A DNA stretch of 35,562 nt from Acidimicrobiia bacterium. Its GTDB lineage: Bacteria; Actinomycetota; Acidimicrobiia; Acidimicrobiales; Aldehydirespiratoraceae. The notes under the pieces are model-generated. The model worked only from the letters and a program-made list of their open reading frames with translations. It searched no databases and had not been told where the DNA came from. A program made the translations under genes and the position numbers. Shown piece by piece: positions 23,486 to 32,584 of the stretch. Location of the stretch: positions 1-35,562 of the forward strand of contig QIIW01000081.1 in NCBI GenBank assembly GCA_003231645.1. Reading direction: 5' to 3'. The number at the start of each line of letters is the position of its first letter. Within the stretch, counting starts at the first letter, position 1.

Positions 23486-24582
23486 TCGGCCAGAAGAGAG
23501 CGTCCGGTGGAGTCGGGCAGGTCGAAGCGGCAGAGCGCCGCGAGTGTCGGTGCCCAGTCGATCGCCGACGGACGGCGCCGACCCAGCGATACCGCCAGAT
23601 CCGCCACCACCGGATGTCCGCCCCCGACCACCGCGACCTGGGTACGGCATCTCGGCCCGCCGTGGGCACCGTGGAGGGATTCGTGCCACGGGCCGAATAC
23701 CTGTCCGGCCGGTCCCCAGACGAGGGTCGAGGTCGCGTCGACCTCGACTGCTCCCTGCACCCCTTCGAGACCGAGCAACGTCTCGGTGTCGGGTCCGTCG
23801 ACCACCAGCGCGGCTGTTCCCTCCGGCTCAACCGTTCCCGGCAGACCCAACTGATCCAGTACGGCAGAAAGGTCGAATCCATCTCCCCACACCCTCTCCT
23901 GATCGTGGTCACTCACGAGGATCACGACCATGTCATCCCATTCCGGGCGAAGCCGCTCGATCAGCTGACCGAGGTCGGCATCGGCGAGGCGTAGCCGTTG
24001 GCGGGCCTCGGGCGAGTCGGGGCCGTGGATGTGACAGGCGGTGTCGGGATCGTTGAAGTGGACCACGGTGAGATCGACCGCACCCGGGCCCGGATGATGG
24101 GAGTCGTAGGCGTCGAGGACGGCTTGGTTGGTGGCGTATCGGAACTCGTCGAGTTCCACGTCGGGACGGACCCCTCCCGGCGGCCAGTGGACGTCGGCGT
24201 CCTGGGCACCCATCACTCCGATCAGCTTGTGGTCGCCGAGAATCGCCGCGGTCGACCTGCCCGCTCGGCGGGCCGCCTCGAACACGGTCTCCCCGACCGG
24301 ACCTACCGAGGCAGAGCTCACGAAGTCGCTTCCGGTCCACACCCGGTTGACCATTACCCGGTGATCGACCGGCTGCAGACCGGTGACGAACGATGCGTGA
24401 TTGGGGTAGGTCGCCGAGGACATCACCGCCTGACCGCCCGCCTCACATCGTCCACCCTCGGTCTGGAGCGCCCAGAGGTGCGGTGTGATCTCGGGCCCGA
24501 CCCACCGGTTCGGCAGTGCATCCTCGATGACGAACGTGACCTTCATCGTGTGGAACCTCTGCTCGTCCGGCGGATCTGCCAT
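23482..24582 (-). CDS. Type I phosphodiesterase/nucleotide pyrophosphatase-like protein
   Basis: The protein (366 residues from ATG 24582) fits the alkaline phosphatase superfamily, NPP branch. The nucleophile region is ATYPNHASFVTG, where Thr before YPNH is the expected nucleophile. Metal ligands follow in NDPDTACHIHGP, VSDHDQ and the C-terminal HGG. It has no signal peptide, so it is probably cytosolic. Possible substrates are nucleotides, phosphonates or phosphodiesters. An ATG at 24546 (giving 354 residues), with AGAGG about 9 nt upstream, is an equally good start and begins right at the first strand (MKVTFVIEDALP). It converges on the kinase gene and is divergent from the lipoprotein hydrolase. 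Confidence 0.78.
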   Translation of the reverse strand: MADPPDEQRFHTMKVTFVIEDALPNRWVGPEITPHLWALQTEGGRCEAGGQAVMSSATYPNHASFVTGLQPVDHRVMVNRVWTGSDFVSSASVGPVGETVFEAARRAGRSTAAILGDHKLIGVMGAQDADVHWPPGGVRPDVELDEFRYATNQAVLDAYDSHHPGPGAVDLTVVHFNDPDTACHIHGPDSPEARQRLRLADADLGQLIERLRPEWDDMVVILVSDHDQERVWGDGFDLSAVLDQLGLPGTVEPEGTAALVVDGPDTETLLGLEGVQGAVEVDATSTLVWGPAGQVFGPWHESLHGAHGGPRCRTQVAVVGGGHPVVADLAVSLGRRRPSAIDWAPTLAALCRFDLPDSTGRSLLAD

Positions 24583-24620
24583 GTCTGGTCGCGGATCATA
24601 CGCATACGGGCCGGCTCACC

Positions 24621-24626
24621 TATTGT
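24621..24626 (+). promoter_or_regulatory. Putative -10 of a leaderless promoter for the CocE-like gene
   Basis: TATTGT ends 7 nt before ATG 24634. No ribosome binding site is visible. Confidence 0.45.
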
Positions 24627-24633
24627 CCCGAAC

Positions 24634-26922
24634 ATGAGAATCGGCTCGAGTCGGCACCGGATCCTCCCGGTCATCCTGGTGACCACGGCTCTGGTGGCTG
24701 CGGCCTGTAGTTCGTCGAACAGCTTGTCGTCACCCGCCACGCCGGTCACCTCGTCCACGGCCGCGATGATCGCCACAACCACCGCGGCAACCACGACCGT
24801 CCCCGAGACGACCATCGCCGGCTTCCGGGTCCGACCCAGCGCCCGCCTGGTAGCGGTGACAGGTGCCGAGCCCGGCCGAAGCCTCGAACTCCTCGGCCCG
24901 TCGGGATTCGAGTCGGGGACCGTCGATGATCTCGGCAACCTCGTTTTCCGCGAAGTCGAGCCGGGCGACGGCTACGTGGTCACCGACACGGGTTCCACAC
25001 CGATCCAGGTGAGCGAATCGTTCCGTGTCCCTCGTCTCGACGAGATCCCCGACCCATCGTTCTACGCATCGCAGAAACTGGTCGCGGGCCTCAACTACAT
25101 CGAGATGCGCGACGGTGTCACCCTCTCGGCGATGGTGCGGCTCCCCGGGCCGGCCGACGAAGGTCCCTACCCGACCGTGGTCGAGTACTCCGGCTACGAC
25201 CCTGCCAACCCCGGTGAGCCGGAGCCCATGACCGGCATCTTCACCCAGGTCGGCTACGCCACGGTCGGAGTCAACATGCGGGGATCGGGCTGCTCGGGTG
25301 GCGCATTCGACTTCTTCAGCGAACTCCAGACCATCGACGGCTACGACATCATCGAAACGATCGCGGCCCAGCCGTGGGTGCTCGACAACAAGGTCGGCAT
25401 GGTCGGGATCTCGTATCCCGGGATCTCACAGCTGTTCGTGGCCCAGACGCAGCCACCAGGCCTCGAGGCGATCAGCCCGATGTCGGTTATCGAGGACAGC
25501 TACCGATCGGTGGTCTATCCGGGCGGTATCTACAACAACGGGTTCGCCAAGAGTTGGGGCGACAGCCGTCAGGGCTCCACCGATGCCTATGGGCAGGACT
25601 GGGTACGGACGCAGGTCGACCAGGGTGACACAGTCTGTGAGGACAACCAGCTGCTGCGAAGCCAGAACGTCGACCTCACGGCCACCGCCGCCGCCCTCGC
25701 CTACTGGACCGACGATCCCGGCAACCGACTGGCACCTCGCACCTTCGTCGACAAGATCGACGTGCCGGTGTTCCTCGCCGGCGCCTGGCAGGACGAGCAG
25801 ACCGGTTCGCGTTTCGCGACCATGCTCGGCGATTTCACCAAAGCCCCGGTGATGCAGGTCTACCTCTACAACGGCGCCCACGCAGACTCCGCCAATCCCG
25901 AATCACTCGCCCGCCTGTTCGAGTTCATGGACGTCTACGTCGCCCATCGCACACCGAAGATCGACCCGGCCATCCGTTTCGCCGCACCTCTGCTCTACAA
26001 GTCGGTCTACGGTGCGGACGGACTGACCCTGCCCCCCGACCGGTTCACGTCACTGGAAGAGGCCAAGGCCGCTCTCGAGACCGACAAGCCTGTGCATCTG
26101 TTGCTCGAAATGGGAGGCAACCCGCAGTCACTCGGGGGGCCGATCCCGCGTGTGGAGATGCAGTTCGACGCTTGGCCTCCACCCGAAGCCGAGGCGGTCA
26201 CCTGGGCTCTCGCCTCGGACGGTCGGCTGGTGTCTCCCGACTCGGCTGCCACCGACAGCACTTCCGAGAACTTCACCGTCGATGTCGCCCACTCACAAGT
26301 GGTCACACCGGCGGCCGACGACGACGGCAACGAATTCGACAACCTGGACTGGCCGGCGCTGGAGGACGGCAAGTACCTGAGTTACACAACCGCGCCGTTC
26401 GCCGACGACATGGTCCTGGCCGGATCCGGGCACGCGTCGCTGTGGATCCAGTCGAGTGCCGACGATGCCGACCTGCAGGTCACCATCACCGAGATCCGGC
26501 CTGATGGGCAGGAGATGTACGTGCAGAGCGGCTGGTTGCGGGCATCGCACCGGGCGCTGGATCCGACGAAGTCGACCGAACTGCTGCCGTTCCACACCCA
26601 CACCGAGGCTGATGCCGCGCCGCTTCCGTCCGGTGAGTTCACCAAGGTCGACGTGGAGGTCTTCCCAGTGGCCCACGTGTTTCGCGCCGGGTCGAGACTG
26701 CGGCTCATCGTCGACAATCCGGGCGGCAACCGCAACCTCTGGAAGTTCGAGGTGCTGCCCAACGACGGCCAGACCATCACCATTGGGATCGGTGGTGCAA
26801 CACCATCGGAGTTGGTGTTGCCGTTCATCGCCGGGGCCGAGGTACCGGCCGGGCTGCCACCGTGCCCCGGCACCCGCTCGCAGCCCTGCCGTCCGACCGA
26901 CACGACGACAGGTGCCAGATGA
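24634..26922 (+). CDS. Lipoprotein hydrolase of the CocE/NonD family (X-Pro dipeptidyl peptidase-like)
   Basis: The 762-residue protein begins with a lipoprotein signal, lipobox VAAAC with Cys25, then a Ser/Thr-rich tether to about residue 65. The alpha/beta-hydrolase domain holds the nucleophile Ser260 in GISYPG, Asp387 in GAWQDEQ and His416 in YNGAHAD. The C-terminal jelly-roll domain typical of PepX and CocE follows (about 560-740). Family enzymes hydrolyse amides or esters, such as acyl peptides or cocaine esters. It would be anchored on the outer face of the membrane. The stop overlaps the next ATG (ATGA), coupling it to the MBL-rhodanese protein, a link that is hard to explain functionally. 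Confidence 0.88.
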   Translation: MRIGSSRHRILPVILVTTALVAAACSSSNSLSSPATPVTSSTAAMIATTTAATTTVPETTIAGFRVRPSARLVAVTGAEPGRSLELLGPSGFESGTVDDLGNLVFREVEPGDGYVVTDTGSTPIQVSESFRVPRLDEIPDPSFYASQKLVAGLNYIEMRDGVTLSAMVRLPGPADEGPYPTVVEYSGYDPANPGEPEPMTGIFTQVGYATVGVNMRGSGCSGGAFDFFSELQTIDGYDIIETIAAQPWVLDNKVGMVGISYPGISQLFVAQTQPPGLEAISPMSVIEDSYRSVVYPGGIYNNGFAKSWGDSRQGSTDAYGQDWVRTQVDQGDTVCEDNQLLRSQNVDLTATAAALAYWTDDPGNRLAPRTFVDKIDVPVFLAGAWQDEQTGSRFATMLGDFTKAPVMQVYLYNGAHADSANPESLARLFEFMDVYVAHRTPKIDPAIRFAAPLLYKSVYGADGLTLPPDRFTSLEEAKAALETDKPVHLLLEMGGNPQSLGGPIPRVEMQFDAWPPPEAEAVTWALASDGRLVSPDSAATDSTSENFTVDVAHSQVVTPAADDDGNEFDNLDWPALEDGKYLSYTTAPFADDMVLAGSGHASLWIQSSADDADLQVTITEIRPDGQEMYVQSGWLRASHRALDPTKSTELLPFHTHTEADAAPLPSGEFTKVDVEVFPVAHVFRAGSRLRLIVDNPGGNRNLWKFEVLPNDGQTITIGIGGATPSELVLPFIAGAEVPAGLPPCPGTRSQPCRPTDTTTGAR

Positions 26923-28295
26923 TTTTCGCCCAGTACTACCTCGACTGTCTCTCCCAGGCCTCCTATCTGATCGGTGACGAGTCCTCCGGACGGGCGGTGG
27001 TGGTCGATCCCCGTCGCGACGTGGGTGAATACGTCACCGACGCCGACACGGCGGGCCTCAGCATCGAGATGGTGATCGAGACCCACTTCCACGCCGACTT
27101 TCTCTCCGGCCATCTCGAGCTCGCCCAGCGCACCGGCGCGGTGATCGCCTACTCGTCGGTCGCGTCGCCGGAATTCGATTTCCGTCCCCTGGGTGATGGT
27201 GAGCGGCTGTCACTCGGAGAGGTCATGCTCGAGTTCCGCCACACACCCGGCCACACACCCGAGTCGTTGAGCATCGTCGTGTGGGAGCACGCCGACGATC
27301 CCGAGCCCTACGGAGTCCTCACCGGCGACACTCTGTTCATCGGCGACGTCGGCCGACCCGACCTGCTCACTTCGGTGGGTTTCAGCAAGGAGGAGTTGGC
27401 CGGTCAGCTCTACGACAGCCTCCACACCAAGCTGTTGACACTCCCCGACTCGGCTCGCGTCTACCCGGCCCACGGAGCCGGCTCGGCCTGTGGCAAGAAT
27501 CTTTCGACCGACACATGGTCGACCATCGGTGATCAGCGGGTGAGCAACTACGCGATCGTCGCTCCCGACCGCGCCACGTTCATCGACCTGGTCACCGAGG
27601 GCCAGCCGACCGCCCCTGCGTACTTCCCCTACAACGCCTCTCTCAACAAGCAGGACCGCAACCTGCTCGACGAAACCGCGATGCCGCCGGCAATCGATCT
27701 CGACGAACTCGACCGGCTCGTGCAGACAGGAGCACACCTGATCGACGGCCGTGATGCCGAGGTGTTCGCACAGGGCCACCTCAGGGGAGCGATCAACGTG
27801 GGCATGAACGGCCGCTACGCAGAATTTGCCGGGTCGATCGTGCCATCCGACGTCGACATCGTGGTGGTCGCCGAGCCCGGATCCGAACTCGAAGCCAAGA
27901 ACCGACTCGGGCGTATCGGCTTCGATCGCGTGCTGGGATATCTCGCCGACCCCTATGGCGTCATGGAGAGCCACCCCGGACGCACCGAGATTCTCTCGAG
28001 AGTCACGGTCACGGGATTCGACCGCTGCGTGACCGAGATCGACGATTTGCAGATCGTCGACGTGCGCAGCCCCGGCGAGGTGACCCTCGGCGCCATCGAC
28101 AACTCGGTCCGCATCCCGGTCGGACAACTACCCGAGCGTATCGGTGAGCTGGATCCGACCAAGCCGACCATCGTCTACTGTGCCGGCGGCTACCGCTCGG
28201 CTGTAGCCGCGAGTCTCCTCGTCACCCGTGGGTTCGACGATGTGTCGGATCTCATAGGCGGCTACGGCGCGTGGGCCCTGGCCCACATCGGCTGA
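26919..28295 (+). CDS. Persulfide dioxygenase-like metallo-beta-lactamase protein with two rhodanese domains
   Basis: The 458-residue protein has an ETHE1/BlhA-type metallo-beta-lactamase domain (about 1-245) with THFHADFLSG (His56, His58, Asp60), His112 in HTPGHTPES, Asp137 in TGDTLF and a late His in YPAHGAGSACG. Two rhodanese domains follow. The first (about 260-355) has no catalytic Cys at its loop (VVVAEPGSE), so it is structural; the second has Cys421 in VYCAGGYRS. Such proteins oxidise glutathione- or other thiol persulfides to sulfite and can transfer sulfane sulfur. It shares four bases with the preceding stop. The context (mercury and copper modules in the same window) fits thiol and sulfide homeostasis. 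Confidence 0.88.
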   Translation: MIFAQYYLDCLSQASYLIGDESSGRAVVVDPRRDVGEYVTDADTAGLSIEMVIETHFHADFLSGHLELAQRTGAVIAYSSVASPEFDFRPLGDGERLSLGEVMLEFRHTPGHTPESLSIVVWEHADDPEPYGVLTGDTLFIGDVGRPDLLTSVGFSKEELAGQLYDSLHTKLLTLPDSARVYPAHGAGSACGKNLSTDTWSTIGDQRVSNYAIVAPDRATFIDLVTEGQPTAPAYFPYNASLNKQDRNLLDETAMPPAIDLDELDRLVQTGAHLIDGRDAEVFAQGHLRGAINVGMNGRYAEFAGSIVPSDVDIVVVAEPGSELEAKNRLGRIGFDRVLGYLADPYGVMESHPGRTEILSRVTVTGFDRCVTEIDDLQIVDVRSPGEVTLGAIDNSVRIPVGQLPERIGELDPTKPTIVYCAGGYRSAVAASLLVTRGFDDVSDLIGGYGAWALAHIG

Positions 28296-28311
28296 CCCGG
28301 ACTCTTCCACA

Positions 28312-28326
28312 GGCCGGCAACCGGCC
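28312..28326. terminator. Short GC-rich hairpin after the MBL-rhodanese gene
   Basis: GGCCGG (28312-28317) and CCGGCC (28321-28326) pair perfectly around a CAA loop, 17 bp after the stop at 28295. No T-run follows. Confidence 0.45.
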
Positions 28327-28421
28327 CGGCGAGAAGACGACAATGACCCCGTTGGGACACAACGGCGAGGTGTTTCCGGCAGGTTCACCCCCCTGTTGGC
28401 CACCGCTTCGCCTTTGAGGTA

Positions 28422-29118
28422 TTGGAGACGGCCGGGGAGTACCCGGGGCAGTTCGAGCTCACGGAATACGAAGCCGCGGACCGATGCCCCCTGTTGTTCC
28501 GCCACGTCAACGTGGCCAGGTTCGCCCCCGACCCTGTGACGATCCTTCCCAGCGTCGCCAAGTCATTCGAATTCAACAACGACTTCACCGAAGTGACCTT
28601 TACTCTCCGCAGAGGCCAGAAGTGGTCCAACGGCGAGCCCCTCGGTACCAAGGTCATCGACGACACCACCTTCGCTCAGCCGCTGCAGCCCTACGAGTTC
28701 CTCAAGCAGTTCCACCCCGACTTCAATCCCGACGCCGGCGCCAACGCCAAGAAGTTCGGCTTCGAGGCCGGCAAGGATGCCATCGTCGGAATGTGGTCAC
28801 CGTCCAACTGGAAGGACGTCGGGTCTCCGTGGCTGACCGGCACCGTCTGGACACCCACCCTCGAGCCGTTCAACGTCGTCGACGAATCGACCGAGGAACG
28901 TCGCCTGGTGGCCAACCCCTACTTTTTCGCTGTCGACACCTCGGGCCGGCAACTCTCCTACATCAACGAGATGTCGGAGGTCTTCATCGAGGACAGTGGG
29001 GTCACCAAGCTCCGGATCACCAACGGCCTGGTCGACTACAAGACCCAGGGCCTCACCATCGCCGACTCCCCGGTCCTCAAGGACAACCATGACAGCGGCA
29101 ACCACAAGGTGCAGCTCC
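28422..29118 (+). pseudogene. Fragment of a family 5 peptide ABC transporter substrate-binding protein
   Basis: The frame reads like the middle of an oligopeptide-binding protein: ILPSVAKSFEFNNDFTEVTF, LRRGQKWSNGEPLGT, then LQPYEFLKQFHPDFN, and TGTVWTPTLEPFNVVDESTE, RLVANPYFFAVDTSGRQLSY. The signal peptide and first lobe are missing, and segments inside appear deleted (after GEPLGT). It continues to about GNHKVQL and then runs into an unrelated gene at about 29115-29120. It lacks a ribosome binding site and export signal, so any product would not function. It is a relic of a lost transporter operon. Confidence 0.75.
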
Positions 29119-29370
29119 CACACCGAAGCTCTGCTCTCGGCCATCGCGGCCATCGACCCTTCCCAGGGGATGCGACCCATCCCGCTGCCGGGGGAGGTCC
29201 CGGGCGCGAGTGAGCCGCCGCCGGGTTGTCGCTTCCACACGCGTTGCCCATATGCGCAGGACCGGTGCGGAACCGATGAACCCGAGCGGCGTGAAATCGC
29301 GCCCGGTCGGCTGGTGCGCTGCCACTTCAGTGACACACTCGAACTCCGGGGCGCCGACATCTCGGCCTGA
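29119..29370 (+). pseudogene. C-terminal fragment of an oligopeptide ABC transporter ATPase (OppF/DppF-like)
   Basis: From about 29119 another frame reads SHTEALLSAIAAIDP, IPLPGEVPGASEPPPGCRFH and TRCPYAQDRCGTDEPERREI, then VRCHF, ending at 29370. This is the typical oligopeptide/dipeptide transporter C-terminal extension, with its Cys-rich CxxxxxCPxAxxxC pattern. The nucleotide-binding domain (Walker A, signature, Walker B) is absent. It is joined directly to the substrate-binding protein fragment, so a deletion probably removed the genes in between. The 137 bp that follow hold only the copA promoter. Confidence 0.78.
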
Positions 29371-29473
29371 ACGATCGACGACGCCGACTCGACGGTCACA
29401 CGCCGGTCGCGGTCGATCGTCTCGATGGCGTCGCTCGGTCAGTACGAAATCGTCACGCCGGGACCTTTGTCAG

Positions 29474-29501
29474 TTGCATTCATAGGGTAGGGGGGTATAT
29501 T
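29474..29501 (+). promoter_or_regulatory. copA promoter with CsoR-type operator
   Basis: TTGCAT (29474-29479) and TATATT (29496-29501) have a 16-bp spacer. Between and overlapping them, ATAGGGTAGGGGGGTAT (29482-29498) has the G-tract flanked by AT-ended inverted arms, as in CsoR/RcnR operators (reverse strand ATACCCCCCTACCCTAT). The -10 ends 6 nt before ATG 29508, so the transcript should be leaderless. Cu(I) binding by CsoR, encoded at 33286-33567, would release the site. Confidence 0.75.
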
Positions 29502-29507
29502 CCCGAC

Positions 29508-31727
29508 ATGACAAATCGAATCGACCTACCCCTGGAAGGGATGACCTGCGCCAGTTGCGCCAGCCGCATCGGTCGCAGCCTTTCCAAACTCGAAGGCGTC
29601 GACCAGGCCGACGTCAACTTCGCCTCGTCCAAGGCCACTCTCATCTACGACCCCGACGTCGTGGACGAAGACACCTTCAAGGCCACGGTCGAGGGGCTCG
29701 GCTATTCGGTTCCCGAGAATCCCGATCAGGAAGAGGCTGAGCGCAAGCACCTTGCCATGCTCACGCGTCGCCTGATCGTCGCCACAGTGCTCGCCGTTCC
29801 GGCGCTGCTGATCTCGCTGTTCCCACTCTTCGAGTTCACCGGTTCCCGCTGGGTGGCCGGAGCACTCACCACACCTGTTCTGTTCTACAGCGGCTACGGC
29901 TTCCATCGTGCCGCATGGATGAACATCCGCCACGGATCCACCACCATGGACACGCTCATCTCGATGGGTACTCTCGCCGCGTACCTCTGGTCGGTGACCG
30001 TGCTGGTGTTCAACGTCCAAGGCGGCAGCGTCTATTTCGACACCGCGGGCGCCATCATCGCCCTGATTCTGCTCGGCAAGTGGTTCGAGGCCCGGGCCAA
30101 GCGGAGCTCCGGTGATGCCATCCGGGCCCTCGCCGAACTCGGATCCAATGTCGCTCTGCTCGAGGACGGCACCGAGATTCCGACCGACCAGCTCATCGTC
30201 GGGATGCGATTCGTGGTCCGGCCGGGCGAGAAGATCGCCACCGACGGGTTGATCGTGGAGGGCCACTCCGCCATAGACGCCTCGATGGTCACCGGCGAGC
30301 CGGTACCGGTCGAGGTCGGTCCGGGCGACGAGGTGATCGGCGCAACAATCAACGCCAACGGCTCGCTCGTGGTCGAAGCCACCAAGGTCGGGTCCGACAC
30401 CGCCCTGTCGCAGATCATTCAGTTGGTCGAGGAAGCACAAGGCTCCAGAGCCGACGTTCAGAGGCTCGCCGACCGCGTATCGGCGGTCTTCGTCCCGATC
30501 GTCATCGGGATATCCGCCACCACTCTCGCCGGTTGGCTCCTGGCCGGTTACGGCGTCAACAGTGCCTTCACCGCCGCCGTGGCCGTACTCATCATCGCCT
30601 GCCCGTGTGCTCTCGGCCTGGCCACACCCACCGCCATCATGGTGGGCACCGGGCGAGGAGCTCAGCTCGGCGTGATCATCAAGGGCGGCGAAATTCTCGA
30701 GCAGACCAAAGAGGTCAACGTGGTCGTGCTCGACAAGACCGGCACCATCACCGAGGGCCGTATGGAGCTCGTCGATGTGGTCACCGACTCCGACACAGAC
30801 GAGACAACCGCCCGTCGCCGGGCCGCCGCCCTCGAGGCCAAGTCGGAGCACCCGATCGCCAAAGCGGTGTCGGCCGGAGTCGATGATCTGCCGACCACCA
30901 CCGACTTCGAGAACCTCCCCGGCAGTGGTGTCACGGGCATGATCGACGGCGTCACCGTCCTGGTCGGCCGCCGGTCGCTGTTCGACTCGGTCCCCGCCGA
31001 CATCGAGGAGGCAGCAACCGCTTCGGAGAATCTCGGGCGCACCGCCGTTCTCGCCGGTTGGACCGACCCCGATGGCGGCTCGACCGCCCATGCCGTGTTC
31101 GTTGTTGCCGATCGGGTGAAGCCCACCAGCCGCGAGGCGGTGGACGCGTTCCATGATCTCGGTACGGAGGTCGTGCTGCTCACCGGCGACAACCAGCGCA
31201 CTGCCGACGCCGTCGGTGCCGAGGTCGGCGTGGACTACGTCGTGGCCGAGGTGTTTCCGGCCGACAAGGCCACCGAGATCGCCCGCCTCCAGGAACAAGG
31301 CAAGCACGTCGCCATGGTCGGTGACGGCATCAACGATGCCCCGGCTCTCGCCCAGTCCGACCTCGGCATAGCGGTCGGTACCGGAACCGACGTGGCCATC
31401 GAGGCCTCCGACCTCACGATCGTGTCGGGCGACATCCGGGCCGTGGCCGACGCCATCTCCCTGTCCCGGCGCACCCTGACCATCATCAAGGGCAACCTGT
31501 TCTGGGCCTTCGCCTACAACACCGCCGCCATTCCGTTGGCTGCCGCCGGTGTGCTCAACCCGATCATCGCCGCCGGGGCCATGGGCTTCTCGTCGGTGTT
31601 CGTGGTCACCAACTCGCTGCGTCTGCGCAGCTTCAAGGGCTACCGCCGGTCGACTTCGAGCACCCCTCGGCCCACAGCCCCCTCGGCCACCCATGAGCCG
31701 GCCGCCTCGCAGCCGGCCAACGCCTGA
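29508..31727 (+). CDS. copA: Copper-exporting P1B-type ATPase
   Basis: The 739-residue pump exports Cu(I) across the cytoplasmic membrane. It has one N-terminal HMA domain (GMTCASC, Cys14 and Cys17), eight membrane helices, the transport motif Cys365-Pro-Cys367 ([14 protein letters not shown]), the phosphorylated Asp409 in DKTGTITEG, the ATP-binding SEHPIAKA, and GDGINDAP in the hinge. The last helices carry YN and MGFSS, both typical of the Cu(I) subgroup. The promoter has a CsoR-type box and the start appears leaderless. copZ follows after 55 bp, then thioredoxin- and DsbA-like genes. Confidence 0.95.
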   Translation: MTNRIDLPLEGMTCASCASRIGRSLSKLEGVDQADVNFASSKATLIYDPDVVDEDTFKATVEGLGYSVPENPDQEEAERKHLAMLTRRLIVATVLAVPALLISLFPLFEFTGSRWVAGALTTPVLFYSGYGFHRAAWMNIRHGSTTMDTLISMGTLAAYLWSVTVLVFNVQGGSVYFDTAGAIIALILLGKWFEARAKRSSGDAIRALAELGSNVALLEDGTEIPTDQLIVGMRFVVRPGEKIATDGLIVEGHSAIDASMVTGEPVPVEVGPGDEVIGATINANGSLVVEATKVGSDTALSQIIQLVEEAQGSRADVQRLADRVSAVFVPIVIGISATTLAGWLLAGYGVNSAFTAAVAVLIIACPCALGLATPTAIMVGTGRGAQLGVIIKGGEILEQTKEVNVVVLDKTGTITEGRMELVDVVTDSDTDETTARRRAAALEAKSEHPIAKAVSAGVDDLPTTTDFENLPGSGVTGMIDGVTVLVGRRSLFDSVPADIEEAATASENLGRTAVLAGWTDPDGGSTAHAVFVVADRVKPTSREAVDAFHDLGTEVVLLTGDNQRTADAVGAEVGVDYVVAEVFPADKATEIARLQEQGKHVAMVGDGINDAPALAQSDLGIAVGTGTDVAIEASDLTIVSGDIRAVADAISLSRRTLTIIKGNLFWAFAYNTAAIPLAAAGVLNPIIAAGAMGFSSVFVVTNSLRLRSFKGYRRSTSSTPRPTAPSATHEPAASQPANA

Positions 31728-31782
31728 CAACCCGCCCCACAACCCAACCACAACCCAACTAGCCTTCCCTGAGGAGAATGCC

Positions 31783-31986
31783 ATGAGCACCACCACCTAC
31801 TCCGTTCCCGGAATCTCTTGCGGCCACTGCAAGATGTCCATCGAAGGCAGCGTCAGCGGTGTCGACGGAGTCGACAAGGTCGAAGTCGACATCGGTTCCA
31901 AGACCGTCGTGGTCGAAGGCAGCGCGGCCGACGCCGCCATCCGTGCCGCCATCGACGAAGCTGGTTATGACGTCGTCGACGCCTGA
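31783..31986 (+). CDS. copZ: Copper chaperone, HMA-domain protein
   Basis: The 67-residue protein is a single HMA domain with GISCGHC (Cys13, Cys16) and the usual beta-alpha-beta-beta-alpha-beta pattern (KTVVVEG, AIRAAIDEAGYDV). It binds Cu(I) in the cytosol and delivers it to CopA and CsoR. The ribosome binding site GAGGAG at 31771-31776 lies 6 nt before ATG 31783, so unlike copA this internal cistron has a leader. Its 3' end overlaps the next gene by 20 bp. Confidence 0.93.
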   Translation: MSTTTYSVPGISCGHCKMSIEGSVSGVDGVDKVEVDIGSKTVVVEGSAADAAIRAAIDEAGYDVVDA

Positions 31987-32584
31987 TCAAGCTGACAACA
32001 CATCCGAGGCCGCAGCGGCGGGCACTCCCCTTCCTTCCGGCCGGCGCCTGCCGGTCGGGCGGCTCGCCGCTGTGGCCTTTGGTGGTGTGGTAGCCCTGTT
32101 TCTGGTCCTCCTCGCCACCAATATCGGCGGTGCCGGCCGGAAGGATCCCCACCTTCTGGTCGGCAAGCTGGTCCCCGCGGTCAGCGGCGTGACCCTCGAT
32201 GGCGCCACCTTCGACATCGACAACTACCGCGGGGAGTGGGTGGCGATCAATTTCTTTGCCAGCTGGTGCGTGGCCTGCCAGAAGGAACACCCCGAGCTGG
32301 TCGCCTGGCGGGCCGAACACCTCACCACCGGTGATGCCGAGTTGGTCACCGTGGTGATGGGAGACACCGACAAGGCGGTCCGGCAGTTCTTCCAGGAACG
32401 AGGCGGCGGTGACTGGCCGGTGCTCGGGCAGGCCTACGAGAGCTACGCCATCACCTTCGGGGTGACCGCCGTTCCCGAGACCTTCATGGTGGCACCCAAC
32501 GGCCAGATCGCGGCTCACTTCACCGGCTCGATTACGGCCGACCAACTCGATGCCGTGCTCGAGCGCTACTCCGGGGGAACCTGA
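31967..32584 (+). CDS. Membrane-anchored TlpA/CcmG-like thioredoxin
   Basis: The 205-residue protein has a short cytosolic N-terminus, one membrane anchor (about 33-52), and a thioredoxin domain facing outside. The redox motif is WCVAC (Cys101, Cys104) and the cis-proline is Pro170 in AVPETF. ResA/CcmG and TlpA proteins reduce apocytochromes or copper-binding sites of cytochrome oxidase. Its start ATG 31967 lies within copZ (20-bp overlap), and it is followed directly by the DsbA-like gene, so copper handling or assembly is the likely setting. No cytochrome c biogenesis genes are nearby. Confidence 0.85.
   Translation: MTSSTPDQADNTSEAAAAGTPLPSGRRLPVGRLAAVAFGGVVALFLVLLATNIGGAGRKDPHLLVGKLVPAVSGVTLDGATFDIDNYRGEWVAINFFASWCVACQKEHPELVAWRAEHLTTGDAELVTVVMGDTDKAVRQFFQERGGGDWPVLGQAYESYAITFGVTAVPETFMVAPNGQIAAHFTGSITADQLDAVLERYSGGT

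Noticed and set aside
29371..29473. Possible further transporter remnant before the copA promoter
   Set aside because: No frame here shows similarity to known transporter segments; I see nothing beyond the promoter that follows.
29526..31796. 756-codon open frame antisense to copA
   Set aside because: It lies fully opposite a well-conserved P-type ATPase, has Gly/Val/His-rich composition typical of high-GC antisense frames, and has no family motif.
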